Below are positions 39,435 through 47,959 of a stretch of 50,496 nt of DNA, piece by piece. The DNA lies in the IMG/VR virus record IMGVR_UViG_3300022752_006269, positions 1 through 50,496 of that record; one strand, 5' to 3'. Position 1 is the stretch's first letter. The number at the start of each line of letters is the position of its first letter. The notes under the pieces were generated by a model. The model saw only the letters and a list, made by a program, of their open reading frames with translations. It did not search any database and was not told where the DNA came from. Both the position numbers and the translations under genes were made by a program. Source of the DNA: a virus.

Positions 39435-39827
39435 ATGTCAATAGAAAATCATAATTTTGATTTAAATAATCAATCAAAAAAACCAAATTTATCAGATAGG
39501 AATTCTTTATTAAGAAATACGCCAAAGCCAAAATATTTAACACATGATATGGTTGCAAAATTCATAAAAGATTCAATAAACGATGTAAACATCAAAGAAA
39601 ATTTACTTTTAAAATTGAAAAAATGTCCTGATGGCGCATTACAAAATTTTTTAGATAATATTGATAAAAAAATTGCAACAGTAATATCTGAAATGTCTCC
39701 AAAAAAAGAAAAAAATGATTTGATTAAAATTGCCAAAGAGGTTACTATCAAAGACATAATTGCTTTGAGAAGCAGTCTTTCGGAGCAATCTAGAAAGGAG
39801 TTTAAAGATGAGTCCTCTCCAAGTTGA
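39435..39827 (+). CDS. Hypothetical protein, 130 aa
   Basis: ATG 39435 has aagga 8 bases upstream. The product has a disordered Asn/Ser/Lys N-terminus (residues 1-35), then helices (MVAKFIKDSINDVNIKENLLL, and IDKKIATVISEM). No family recognised. It overlaps the dUTPase start by 20 bases, so the two are probably co-translated. Confidence 0.55.
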   Translation: MSIENHNFDLNNQSKKPNLSDRNSLLRNTPKPKYLTHDMVAKFIKDSINDVNIKENLLLKLKKCPDGALQNFLDNIDKKIATVISEMSPKKEKNDLIKIAKEVTIKDIIALRSSLSEQSRKEFKDESSPS

Positions 39828-40251
39828 AATTGTCTGTGAAGACAAAGAGTTTATGCCTGTTAGGGCAACATCGGGTTCTCTCGGATTGGATTTGAAAGCA
39901 AAGTTAGATGCAGATGAGATGATGCTGAATCCGCTTGAAACAGTTAAGATTAAAGCTGGATTTTGCATGGCTATTCCACATGGATATCATGCCAAGATTG
40001 TTTCCAGAAGTGGCATGTCAAGCAAGGGTATTGTTGTCACCAATGCTCCGGGGATCATTGATTCTGACTACCGTTCTGACATTTGTGTTTTGTTAACCAA
40101 TATTGGTAAATTTCCATACAATTTAGAAAACAAGACTAGAATAGCTCAAATGTTTTTTGAAAAGAATATTGATACAGAATTTGTTCAAGTTACTTCATTA
40201 AATCAGACAGAGCGTGGTGCAGGTGGATTTGGGTCAACTGGGGTCAAGTGA
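39808..40251 (+). CDS. dut: dUTP diphosphatase (trimeric dUTPase)
   Basis: All five trimeric dUTPase motifs are present in the 147-aa protein: SLGLDLKA (I), VSRSGMSSKGI (II), NAPGIIDSDYRSDICVLLTN (III), RIAQM (IV) and the Gly-rich RGAGGFGSTG (V). It hydrolyses dUTP to dUMP, lowering uracil in DNA and feeding ThyX. ATG 39808 carries aaaggag about 6 bases upstream, inside the preceding gene. The next small gene starts right after it. Confidence 0.95.
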   Translation: MSPLQVEIVCEDKEFMPVRATSGSLGLDLKAKLDADEMMLNPLETVKIKAGFCMAIPHGYHAKIVSRSGMSSKGIVVTNAPGIIDSDYRSDICVLLTNIGKFPYNLENKTRIAQMFFEKNIDTEFVQVTSLNQTERGAGGFGSTGVK

Positions 40252-40252
40252 A

Positions 40253-40462
40253 GTGAAAGTATACATTATCGTTGGTGTTGCCACCGAAATTGAAGGCAGA
40301 ATAACTGCCGTTAAATTGGAAAAAGCATTTGCAACTGTTGAAGCAGCACAAAAATACATGGATAGTGTTCCAAAAAGCTATCCTGAACAAATAAAAACTG
40401 AAACATCAACAATCAGTTGTTGGTGTGAACGGAATGTCCAAGAAATAGAAATTGAGGGTTAA
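40253..40462 (+). CDS. Hypothetical protein, 69 aa
   Basis: GTG 40253 lies just after the dUTPase stop; a frame opening at 40214 would overlap dut motif V. The short protein has a strand-helix layout (KVYIIVGVATEIEGR ... VEAAQKYMDSVP) and a CWC motif near the C-terminus. It resembles small ferredoxin-fold accessory proteins, without a named family. It is followed at 1 base by the GT2 gene. Confidence 0.55.
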   Translation: MKVYIIVGVATEIEGRITAVKLEKAFATVEAAQKYMDSVPKSYPEQIKTETSTISCWCERNVQEIEIEG

Positions 40463-40463
40463 A

Positions 40464-41186
40464 ATGCAATCTAATGCAAACGAAGTTAAAAACGAGATTA
40501 AAATAGATCTTGCCAAGGCTAATGTGCAAGATTCCGTGTCTATTGTAATTGTTCACAAAGATAAGCCAGAGTATTTAAATATAGCTTTACAATCCATAGC
40601 AGTAAATTCTATTAACAACAATTATGAAATTGTTGTTGTTGATAATGCTAGTGGATCTGACACACAAATGTTTTTAGATGATTTAGAAAAAGATGTAAAA
40701 GTTGTCAGATCAGATAAAAATTTGTATTTTAGTGCTGCCGCTAATTATGGATTCAGACATGCAGATAAAAATAGTAAGTATATTATTTTCATGCACTGTG
40801 ATGTAGTTATTTTAAATCCTGCTTGGATTGATTTGTTAATTAATGTTGCTGAAGCCAATAAGAGTGGTTTGGTTGGCGTAGAATCTGGATCTTATTTAAT
40901 TGGAAATCAAAAAGCAGAATATGTACAAGAGTGGTGTGTGTTAATGACAAGGCAATGTTTTGAGAAAATTCACGGTTTTCCAGAACAATTACCTTTAGTT
41001 GGCAACGCATTTATCACGACACTAAGAGCGCAGCAAGAAGGTTTCAAACCACAAGTGATGAAAAATAACATTCTTCATCACTACAAAGTTTTTGCGATTG
41101 ATGTGAATACTTTTGAAAAGTTGTCAGAAGAAGCTATGGCTTTATTGCCAAAAATTGTTAGTCAAGCACAAAGCAGATCTATTTAA
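40464..41186 (+). CDS. Family 2 glycosyltransferase, 240 aa
   Basis: ATG 40464 has gaggg upstream. The GT-A fold is clear: SIVIVHKDKPEYLNIAL, YEIVVVDNASGSDT, VVRSDKNLYFSAAANYGF, and the metal-site region IIFMHCDVVILNPAW, where the usual DxD is HCD. It ends with a helical region. GT2 enzymes move sugars to LPS, proteins or modified bases. A second GT2 lies at 49202. The acceptor is unknown. Confidence 0.85.
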   Translation: MQSNANEVKNEIKIDLAKANVQDSVSIVIVHKDKPEYLNIALQSIAVNSINNNYEIVVVDNASGSDTQMFLDDLEKDVKVVRSDKNLYFSAAANYGFRHADKNSKYIIFMHCDVVILNPAWIDLLINVAEANKSGLVGVESGSYLIGNQKAEYVQEWCVLMTRQCFEKIHGFPEQLPLVGNAFITTLRAQQEGFKPQVMKNNILHHYKVFAIDVNTFEKLSEEAMALLPKIVSQAQSRSI

Positions 41187-41195
41187 GGAGAGTGT

Positions 41196-41657
41196 ATGAA
41201 AGTTAGTGAATTTTTCAAGTCTCTTGATTCAATATCCGACAGTTTCAATATCATTTTTAAGACACCTGATTGTAAGATTTTGCCTTTACATTTTCATGTA
41301 ACAGAAGCTGCAACAGTATTTAAAAAGTTTAAGGATTGTGGTGGAGTTGATAGAGAAGAATCATACGCATCCATTCAATTGTGGACAGCAGATGATTATA
41401 ACCATCGACTTACGACAGGAAAATTGAGAAAAATTATTCTTAACACTTTGATGGAAAATGAAAATGACATGGAAATGCTAGTTGAACACGAAACAGATAC
41501 ACTGAGTGTTTATACTGTTGAAAATTATGAAGTAATTGGTGAAACCATTCTTTACCTTTTAGGCAGAAAAAAGACGCAATGCCTTTCACCAGATCAATGT
41601 GGTGTCAAGAAAGAAATTACTGAAAAAAAATGTTGTAAAAAGGGTGGTTGTTGTTAA
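41196..41657 (+). CDS. DUF6428-like protein with Cys-rich tail, 153 aa
   Basis: ATG 41196 has aaggag 6 bases upstream. The core LPLHFHVTEAATVFKKFKDCGG, then SIQLWTADDYNHRL and KLRKIILNTLM, matches what I recall of the DUF6428 family in bacteria. The C-terminus is Cys-rich (CLSPDQCG, KKCCKKGGCC), suggesting metal binding. The biochemical role is unknown. It is convergent with the tagged zincin, with a 4-base overlap. Confidence 0.65.
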   Translation: MKVSEFFKSLDSISDSFNIIFKTPDCKILPLHFHVTEAATVFKKFKDCGGVDREESYASIQLWTADDYNHRLTTGKLRKIILNTLMENENDMEMLVEHETDTLSVYTVENYEVIGETILYLLGRKKTQCLSPDQCGVKKEITEKKCCKKGGCC

Positions 41658-42088
41658 TCTAGATTTTTAATAAAAGCCATCAATTTTGGATGGTTGTATG
41701 TTTCTATGTGATGATTGGCGTATGTAGAAGCAAAAAACATACAAAAAAGTTCTTCTTCATTCATTTTGGGCTTGCCTTTATACAATTTGGCAAGCCTTTT
41801 CCATTCACTTTTTTGTTTACTTGTAATAATTTTTTCCCAAATTAAATGAGCCACTTCATGTAAGAATGTGAATTCTCTTCCGTAGTTCCAAGGTGCAGCC
41901 ACTTCAATATCAAATTTGTGTATTATCCCAATATGTTTTCTGTCGCCGTTAAGTGTGTTTTTACAAGTTAATTTAATGCTAAAATTTTTCAGTAATTTTT
42001 GATATCTTTTAGGAAGCTTGTTAATAGTTTTATGAAGATTTTTTTCTTCCTCTGATTTTTGTTCTAAGAACATAATAAAACTTCTCAT
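41654..42088 (-). CDS. Tagged zincin-like metallopeptidase, 144 aa
   Basis: The protein starts MRSFIMFLEQ, a tag. It has HEVAH at 77-81 (FTFLHEVAHLIWEK), a zincin motif, and an acidic helix EEELFCMFFASTYANH (111-126) that may supply the third ligand, as in ImmA/IrrE-type or SprT-like peptidases. It is short and could be a single-domain protease. Position: minus-strand cassette between DUF6428 and phoH. Inferred as a packaged protease. Confidence 0.7.
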   Translation of the reverse strand: MRSFIMFLEQKSEEEKNLHKTINKLPKRYQKLLKNFSIKLTCKNTLNGDRKHIGIIHKFDIEVAAPWNYGREFTFLHEVAHLIWEKIITSKQKSEWKRLAKLYKGKPKMNEEELFCMFFASTYANHHIETYNHPKLMAFIKNLD

Positions 42089-42097
42089 GCTCTATAT

Positions 42098-42790
42098 ATG
42101 ATTATGAAAAGAAGAAAAAAAACCAAGCCTGAAGAAATTCAGAAACCAGTTCATGCCTCACAAAAGGCAAAATCCGTTTTTCATATTGAGTTTCTCAATC
42201 CTATGCAAAAAAAGTGTTGGGAAACATTAGAAAACAACGACATTACCTTCTTACTTGGTAGTGCTGGCAGTGGTAAAACTTTCATCTCAACTGCTTATGC
42301 TGTTTTTCAATTGTTGAAAAAACAGACTCAAAAAATCATGATTACAAGACCAACTGTAGAGGCAGGCGCAAGCATTGGTTTTTTACCGGGATCGGCGGAT
42401 GAAAAGCTTCATCCATATATGTTGCCAATTTATGATACTTTCGATGATTTGGTTGGCAGAGATGGCGCACAGCGTACTTTCTTAAATAAGTCTCTTGAAG
42501 TTGCTCCTATAGGGTATCTTCGTGGAAGAACCGTGAAAAATTCAGTTTTTATTTTAGATGAAGCGCAAAACTGTACTTATACACAAATTAAATTGTTTTT
42601 GACAAGAATCGGACAAAATGGCAAGCTGATTATCACGGGTGATCCTAAACAATCTGATTTGCCGGGAAAGATTGCTTTACTGGAGATAGTGGACAAACTC
42701 AAAGATGTAAAAGGTATTGGCATTGTTGATTTGCCAGATTCTTCAATCGTAAGGCATCCGCTGATATCTTCGATTGTTGAAAGAATCTGA
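42098..42790 (+). CDS. phoH: PhoH-like ATPase
   Basis: The 230-aa protein has a PhoH-type P-loop ATPase domain: LNPMQKKCWETL, Walker A GSAGSGKT (54-61), MITRPTVEAG, GFLPGSADEKLHPYM, Walker B VFILDEAQN, and LIITGDPKQSDLPG. PhoH is common in phages and may act on RNA or in phosphate stress. The start may be ATG 42098 or 42104; no clear SD. It begins 9 bases after the start of the divergent tagged peptidase. Confidence 0.93.
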   Translation: MIMKRRKKTKPEEIQKPVHASQKAKSVFHIEFLNPMQKKCWETLENNDITFLLGSAGSGKTFISTAYAVFQLLKKQTQKIMITRPTVEAGASIGFLPGSADEKLHPYMLPIYDTFDDLVGRDGAQRTFLNKSLEVAPIGYLRGRTVKNSVFILDEAQNCTYTQIKLFLTRIGQNGKLIITGDPKQSDLPGKIALLEIVDKLKDVKGIGIVDLPDSSIVRHPLISSIVERI

Positions 42791-42792
42791 AA

Positions 42793-45426
42793 ATGGCTCT
42801 TACTTATCGATATTCGACTTCTGGAAGTTTAACTTTATCGGGTTCTTCTGATAATTTGTCTCACATTTTACATTATTACAAATTTAATGATAACAATCTT
42901 GATAGTTTTGGTTTTTTCGATTTAGTCGGTACAAACCAGTATCAAGCAGGAATAATAAACAAATCTGTATTAACTTCTAAATTTTCAAAAGTTGAGGGCA
43001 ATGCTGCATCAAATGGTGCTTTTTTCAGTGGCAATTCTTTTACTTTGTGTTTGTGGTTTGAAATTGGAACTACTACAAAAGATCAAAACATATTTCACCT
43101 AAGCAGTCCAGATCAAGATTTGATAATAAAATATTCTTTTTCATCAAAGAAAATATATTTCAATACATTAAGCAACCCAATTTCTTCTACCGTTTTATCA
43201 GGTACTGTTTGGTATTTTGTTTGTATCAAAAAAATTGGTTCAAATGTTTATGTTCAGCTAAATAACCAAAGTCCAACAACATACACTTACAATTATAATC
43301 CAATAAGATTTAATTCAGTTATTGCTACTGATTTAGATGTTCTTTCACCAACAAAATATTCTGCTTTATTCTTAGACGATGTGAGATTTTATTTTAGTCC
43401 TCTTAACAGTGAAGAAATTAGTTATGTTTACAACAGCGGTAAGCCACAAGAAATACAAGGTGGCGATGAAGCAAATTTGTGGGACAATCCCACGCATTAT
43501 TATCCTTTTGACAACTTTTTGTCAGATCAGAGCGGCAATGCCAATTTATCAATAGTTACTTATAGTGTTTCTGGGGGGACAAGTTCAATTGTTGAAGGAA
43601 ATTATGGCAATGCATTGCAAATAGGAAATACTTATTCTTTAAATAGTTACCTTGGCTATGACTATTATGGGTATACATCATATATTGGTAATATTTTGGG
43701 TAATGCTGGTGCTAGTTATTCCATCTCATTTTGGGCAAAAAGATTATCTAATCCTTTGCCGGAAATAATAAATCAAATCAGCATCATTTCTATACTTACA
43801 TCATTTGATAACAATATTTTGCAATTTGGTTATGATGGTAAAAACATATTTAAAGTAGACGATGGAACTCTTACAGGTTCATCGATTGAAATTTCATCTG
43901 TTTTGACTGACTGGAATCATTTTGGCATAGTTTATAATTCTCAACATGGAAGATATACATTTTTTCTGAATGGCGTTATTTTTGGTGAAATAGTAGCAAT
44001 TAGAAGTTCTTCTACAGCAGGAAAATTTTATCTTGGTTGGGATGGGACCACATTAGTTTCAGGTAGTCCTTATTTGTGCCAAGACGCTTTAATTGATGAT
44101 TTTAGAATTTATAACACAGCTATTTCTGGTTGGGACATATATGCTCTTTACACTTTAGGTTCATTTGGCGATTTTGAAAAAAGCTTAAATATTAATTTTA
44201 ATCTTGGAACTTTGCCATTGAAAGGATATCAGGTAGAATCATATAATTTTTATGAAGATGATCCAAAAAGTCAAATTGTGATACCTGATCCTGAACACAA
44301 GTTGAGGAGCATGGTTCAGCAAATATGGGCTAGAGATGTTAATGAAGTTTGCAAAATATTAAAATCAATATACTTTTTTCCAAGTATAAAATCTATATCT
44401 GAATGGTCAAATAATTTAGTGGGTCAATATGGTGGTGGAGATCCCGGCAGAGATACTTATGGAACTTATGTAAAAATAGAAAATTTTTGCGACAATGCGG
44501 ATTGTGTTGATTTTTGTCTTACTGTAAATTCCACCGTCACAATATCAGCAATAGCATTTGCTACATCAAGTAATGACGAAATATTTGGTTCTGGAGGCGC
44601 TGATTTAACTGGAAGCGCAACAGTTTATTGCAGTAGAAATAAATACATTTCAGATGGTTATTTCGAATTATCAGGAATTGCTAATGCATCTCAAATTGGC
44701 GGTATAGATGGAACCGCTTATACAGCTAATGGAGGATTTGATGCTTCTGGATCAGCAGAGGTTTGGTCATCTGATCAAGGTTCTATTGTTGTAGAGGCTG
44801 GTGCTGATATATCAATATTAAAAGTCACCCCAATATTAAAAAATGTAGATGGTAGCAGTTTGACTGGATCTGCTTTGTCTTCCCGTGAAACCATATGTGA
44901 TTGCAAAAATGTACCATATCAAATACAATTAAGACATAATTTAGACAAGATGAGTGAGTTAACTAGATTTGTTTATAGAAACAATTTATCGTTACCTTCT
45001 ATAATTTCGTTAATTTACAATGAAAAAATTTCACAATATTCTGGAAACATCAGACTTTCTGGTCTGTCTTCATTCGTGAATGCGAATGAAGTATGGAATA
45101 TTACTTTCAACCTTTATTGCACAGGAGAAAAAAATCAATTTGCAAACAGATACAATTGGATATTAAATTTAAATATTAAAAGATCCACAGTTGGTTTCGT
45201 TGATAAGGAAACAAATGTTATAATTTATCTTTTGAGTAGTTATATATGCCCACAGTTTGATGCTAGTAAATTTAAATTTAATGTAAATCTTAATTTGAAT
45301 ACTCTAACAACACAAATAAATAATTCTTCTTTCATTAACTCTTCTAATATTAATGACAGGATTGGCTTGTTTCAATCAGAGGCGTGGTTATCAAGTCCGT
45401 ACTTAATCATGTCAGTGGGAGCATAA
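42793..45426 (+). CDS. LamG-domain structural protein, 877 aa
   Basis: Two LamG/concanavalin-like domains are visible: residues ~20-215 (HILHYYKFNDNNLDSFG ... FTLCLWFEIG ... DDVRFYFSPLNSEEISYVYNSG) and ~235-455 (HYYPFDNFLSDQSGN ... SISFWAKRL ... DDFRIYNTAISGWDIYAL). After these comes a helical stretch and a beta-rich region (~560-870) with AIAFATSSNDEIFGSGGA and repeated strands. Such proteins form tail fibres or head decorations that bind carbohydrates. It follows phoH by 2 bases. Confidence 0.75.
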   Translation: MALTYRYSTSGSLTLSGSSDNLSHILHYYKFNDNNLDSFGFFDLVGTNQYQAGIINKSVLTSKFSKVEGNAASNGAFFSGNSFTLCLWFEIGTTTKDQNIFHLSSPDQDLIIKYSFSSKKIYFNTLSNPISSTVLSGTVWYFVCIKKIGSNVYVQLNNQSPTTYTYNYNPIRFNSVIATDLDVLSPTKYSALFLDDVRFYFSPLNSEEISYVYNSGKPQEIQGGDEANLWDNPTHYYPFDNFLSDQSGNANLSIVTYSVSGGTSSIVEGNYGNALQIGNTYSLNSYLGYDYYGYTSYIGNILGNAGASYSISFWAKRLSNPLPEIINQISIISILTSFDNNILQFGYDGKNIFKVDDGTLTGSSIEISSVLTDWNHFGIVYNSQHGRYTFFLNGVIFGEIVAIRSSSTAGKFYLGWDGTTLVSGSPYLCQDALIDDFRIYNTAISGWDIYALYTLGSFGDFEKSLNINFNLGTLPLKGYQVESYNFYEDDPKSQIVIPDPEHKLRSMVQQIWARDVNEVCKILKSIYFFPSIKSISEWSNNLVGQYGGGDPGRDTYGTYVKIENFCDNADCVDFCLTVNSTVTISAIAFATSSNDEIFGSGGADLTGSATVYCSRNKYISDGYFELSGIANASQIGGIDGTAYTANGGFDASGSAEVWSSDQGSIVVEAGADISILKVTPILKNVDGSSLTGSALSSRETICDCKNVPYQIQLRHNLDKMSELTRFVYRNNLSLPSIISLIYNEKISQYSGNIRLSGLSSFVNANEVWNITFNLYCTGEKNQFANRYNWILNLNIKRSTVGFVDKETNVIIYLLSSYICPQFDASKFKFNVNLNLNTLTTQINNSSFINSSNINDRIGLFQSEAWLSSPYLIMSVGA

Positions 45427-45428
45427 AA

Positions 45429-45761
45429 TTGCCAACAGAATATTTGTTAGTTTCAATTACAATTGTTAACACAATTTTATTTGGAATAGTTTTTTATTTT
45501 TTAAGATATCAGTATTTAGTTTTGAAAGATAATGCTGAAGCTTTTAAAATGCTTGTGGAATTTGTGAATAAAAATTTTGAAAAAAATTTAGAAGATCATG
45601 AAAATATTGTTAAAGTTGTTAACGAAAATGATGAGAAAGTTGTACAGTCATTAACTGAGAATGATCAAAAAATAGTTGACATGATTTCAGATATGCAAAA
45701 AAATTTAATAAATTTGGCTATGTTTTTAGGTTATCGACCAAGAAATTTAGAGGATCTTTAA
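45429..45761 (+). CDS. Membrane protein with coiled coil, 110 aa
   Basis: TTG 45429 has gggag (45417-45421) exactly 7 bases upstream, so I choose it over ATG 45384 inside the previous gene. Residues ~4-25 (EYLLVSITIVNTILFGIVFYF) form one membrane segment, then a long helical coiled-coil domain (VNKNFEKNLEDHENIVKVVNENDEKVV). The organisation resembles a spanin or membrane-anchored tail component, but neither is certain. Confidence 0.6.
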   Translation: MPTEYLLVSITIVNTILFGIVFYFLRYQYLVLKDNAEAFKMLVEFVNKNFEKNLEDHENIVKVVNENDEKVVQSLTENDQKIVDMISDMQKNLINLAMFLGYRPRNLEDL

Positions 45762-45790
45762 AAAATTTAAACACGCTCTATTAGGTTGAT

Positions 45791-45796
45791 TATAAT
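45791..45796 (+). promoter_or_regulatory. TATAAT -10 element before the amidoligase
   Basis: A perfect TATAAT sits 11 bases before ATG 45808. No convincing -35 is visible at 17 bases (closest tttaaa at 19). The leader would be very short. Confidence 0.3.
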
Positions 45797-45807
45797 GGGA
45801 TTCAATT

Positions 45808-46773
45808 ATGCGTGTTATTTACAAAAAATTTCATTCTACACGCAATTTTGGTGTGGAACTTGAAGTTGGCAATGAGTATCCAAGAAGCTTCATATCAGGA
45901 ATAATAAAAAATTCAACTAATATGAAAGTCAATATATCAAACTATACTCAATCCGTGAATAATTCTCATTGGGTTGTAAAAACAGATGCATCTTGTGGTA
46001 AAAAAATTAAAAGCAATGGTATCAACGAAGGTGGTTATGAAATTGCTTCGTTTGTTGCTTCTGGTGTCGAAGACATAAAAAAAATAGCAAATGTTGCTCA
46101 CGACCTGAAAAAGAATGGTGTTAGGGCAAATAATAATTGTGGCTTTCATATTCATGTCAACACTTCGGATTTTTCTGAAGAGCAAATGGGTAAACTGATT
46201 AGTTATTGGATTTTAATAGAAGATGTTATTTTTAATGCAGTTCCTTTCAGAAGGACAGTTAATCGTTATTGCAAAAAAGTTAAAATAAAAAACAAGTGTT
46301 TTGACGCAGCATTAAGATCAATAAAAGACAGTAATAAAATATGGGAAATGTACAGACCAAAAACAATTAATATTAGGAACCCTTCTGAAAAAAGATTTTC
46401 TCTTAATTTGTTGAATTTTTATGCTGCAACAAAAACTAAATTTAAAAGAAAAACAATTGAATTTAGATTTCCTGAAGGAACTCTTTGCCAAAATACTGTC
46501 AAACATTTTATTTTTTTGCTCTTAAGTTTTGTTGAAAATACTAAACAAATCAATCCCCCCAATTACAAAAATATTTCTGTTGATAAGTTTTTAATAATAT
46601 GTGGTTTAAGTGATAGCAAGTCTTTGTGCATTTTAGATAATGATTTAATAAAAACAAAAATTTGGCTTTTAAAAAGAATAATTAGATTTAGTAGGCTTAT
46701 TGAGTATAAGAATCAAGCAAAAAAGATTCTTACTAAGATTTACAAGGGGTGTGGCAATGCCAAATCATTCTAA
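45808..46773 (+). CDS. Putative amidoligase, 321 aa
   Basis: The protein shows the amidoligase (COG-type glutamine-synthetase-fold) pattern: FGVELEVGN near the N-terminus, HWVVKTDASCG, GGYEIASFVASGVEDIKK, NNCGFHIHVNTSDF and KRKTIEFRFPEGTL. Members join amines to carboxylates, for example in peptide tagging or cell-wall changes, and occur in phages. I cannot name the substrate. Its neighbours are a membrane coiled-coil protein and short unknown genes, so an envelope target is plausible. The next gene starts inside its 3' end. Confidence 0.8.
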   Translation: MRVIYKKFHSTRNFGVELEVGNEYPRSFISGIIKNSTNMKVNISNYTQSVNNSHWVVKTDASCGKKIKSNGINEGGYEIASFVASGVEDIKKIANVAHDLKKNGVRANNNCGFHIHVNTSDFSEEQMGKLISYWILIEDVIFNAVPFRRTVNRYCKKVKIKNKCFDAALRSIKDSNKIWEMYRPKTINIRNPSEKRFSLNLLNFYAATKTKFKRKTIEFRFPEGTLCQNTVKHFIFLLLSFVENTKQINPPNYKNISVDKFLIICGLSDSKSLCILDNDLIKTKIWLLKRIIRFSRLIEYKNQAKKILTKIYKGCGNAKSF

Positions 46774-46960
46774 AACTAAGCGTGAAATGTTTGATGCATT
46801 TGTTAAAAAATATCCCAATATTCCTCCAATTTTTATTGCTAGAAATCTTGATTATCATTCAAATCTGGGCGATTGTTTTGACAACATAACTGATTATAAA
46901 AAAATTGCTATTCAAGAATTTAACAATAATCAAAAAAAATGGTTGAGTAAAAATTTGTGA
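46757..46960 (+). CDS. Hypothetical protein, 67 aa
   Basis: ATG 46757 has aagggg 6 bases upstream and overlaps the amidoligase by 17 bases. The product is basic and helical (KTKREMFDAFVKKYPNIPP). It has no recognised motif. It may act with the amidoligase, as the two are coupled. Confidence 0.55.
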   Translation: MPNHSKTKREMFDAFVKKYPNIPPIFIARNLDYHSNLGDCFDNITDYKKIAIQEFNNNQKKWLSKNL

Positions 46961-47040
46961 AAAAATTAATTAGAAATAATAAATATGTTATATTGCATAA
47001 TCAGAAAAATATCGGCAATTTGATAACTAGAGGTGAAATT

Positions 47041-47346
47041 ATGTCTATTGAAACAACCAGTACAGTAGATGCGCCAAATACTCCTCAAGAACGATCATAT
47101 CAAAGAATTTTTAGCTTTGCCAGCTTTATAATTGGTTTAGCCAAAAGTGTTGGGTTGTTTTTGTTTGGTATTTTTCTTGGTCTGGGTATTGTTCTTAGAG
47201 ATCCTCCACCAGATAAAAAAAATCTTGTAATTATTGAACAATTAAAAAATGAAAATGCTTCTTTAAAAATGTCATTGAAAAAACAAGAAGAAATTAAAAT
47301 TCCTGTTTTTGGTGAAATTAAAAATGGTTTGATCGTTGGTCGATAA
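47041..47346 (+). CDS. Single-pass membrane protein, 101 aa
   Basis: I choose ATG 47041, as agaggtg lies 5-8 bases upstream; a longer frame from 46957 has no SD. Residues ~25-52 are a membrane segment (SFIIGLAKSVGLFLFGIFLG), followed by a cytoplasmic coiled-coil-type helix (LVIIEQLKNENASLKMSLKKQEE) and a short tail. The function is unknown. Confidence 0.55.
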   Translation: MSIETTSTVDAPNTPQERSYQRIFSFASFIIGLAKSVGLFLFGIFLGLGIVLRDPPPDKKNLVIIEQLKNENASLKMSLKKQEEIKIPVFGEIKNGLIVGR

Positions 47347-47414
47347 AACTTGTATTTGCTCAATCTATTAAAGATGTAAGTGCAGAACACTTGATCTTTA
47401 TGGAGGGCAATGGC

Positions 47415-47663
47415 GTGGACAAAAACTACATCAAATTGATCCAAGAATTTGAACAAGCAAGTTCTATGATGAAGCCATTTGCCAACTTCATTGGCAGTTA
47501 TTTTAAAAATTTGATTGAAAACGGTTTCTCAAGACAAGAGGCGTTATCTCTTGTTGAAAGTTATCAAGTTATGATTTTTGATCGAGCTTTTGTTCATATT
47601 GATCAAATTGATAATAATGATTTTGATCATGATGATTATATTGATGATGATGTGGAATATTAA
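47415..47663 (+). CDS. Hypothetical protein with acidic tail, 82 aa
   Basis: GTG 47415 has ggaggg (47402-47407) 7 bases upstream, so it is preferred over ATG 47400, which overlaps the SD. The product is helical (YIKLIQEFEQASSMMKPFANF) with FSRQEALSLVESYQ. It ends in an Asp-rich tail (DNNDFDHDDYIDDDVE). Family not known; the pattern is often seen in small phage regulators. Confidence 0.55.
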   Translation: MDKNYIKLIQEFEQASSMMKPFANFIGSYFKNLIENGFSRQEALSLVESYQVMIFDRAFVHIDQIDNNDFDHDDYIDDDVEY

Positions 47664-47707
47664 TTTCATTTAAATAACAATAACAAAGCCGATTAAGGAG
47701 TTATAAC

Positions 47708-47959
47708 ATGAGCTTTATCAACATCGGTAGTTCCAAGCATCAAGTTGGTCAATCTTCTTGTGATGAGTGTCTCAACGGATATCCACGCAAATGTTGTTGC
47801 GGAGGCATGATTCACGCTGAATTTGGTGGTCAAAATTCTCCATCAAAATATCTTTGTGATAAGTGTGGTGACAGATTTATCAAAAACACTTATGTTCCTA
47901 GAAACAAAAAGCCATTTCACAAAAACAAAACAAAATTAAGAGCTAAAAATGACAACTAA
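47708..47959 (+). CDS. Cys-rich zinc-binding-type protein, 83 aa
   Basis: ATG 47708 has a good SD (aaggag). Cysteines come in CDEC, CCC and CDKC groups (residues 18-54) with a His, suggesting a treble-clef or two zinc ribbons. The C-terminal tail is basic (KKPFHKNKTKLRAKN). Its 3' end overlaps the cobalamin adenosyltransferase gene by 11 bases. Confidence 0.6.
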   Translation: MSFINIGSSKHQVGQSSCDECLNGYPRKCCCGGMIHAEFGGQNSPSKYLCDKCGDRFIKNTYVPRNKKPFHKNKTKLRAKNDN

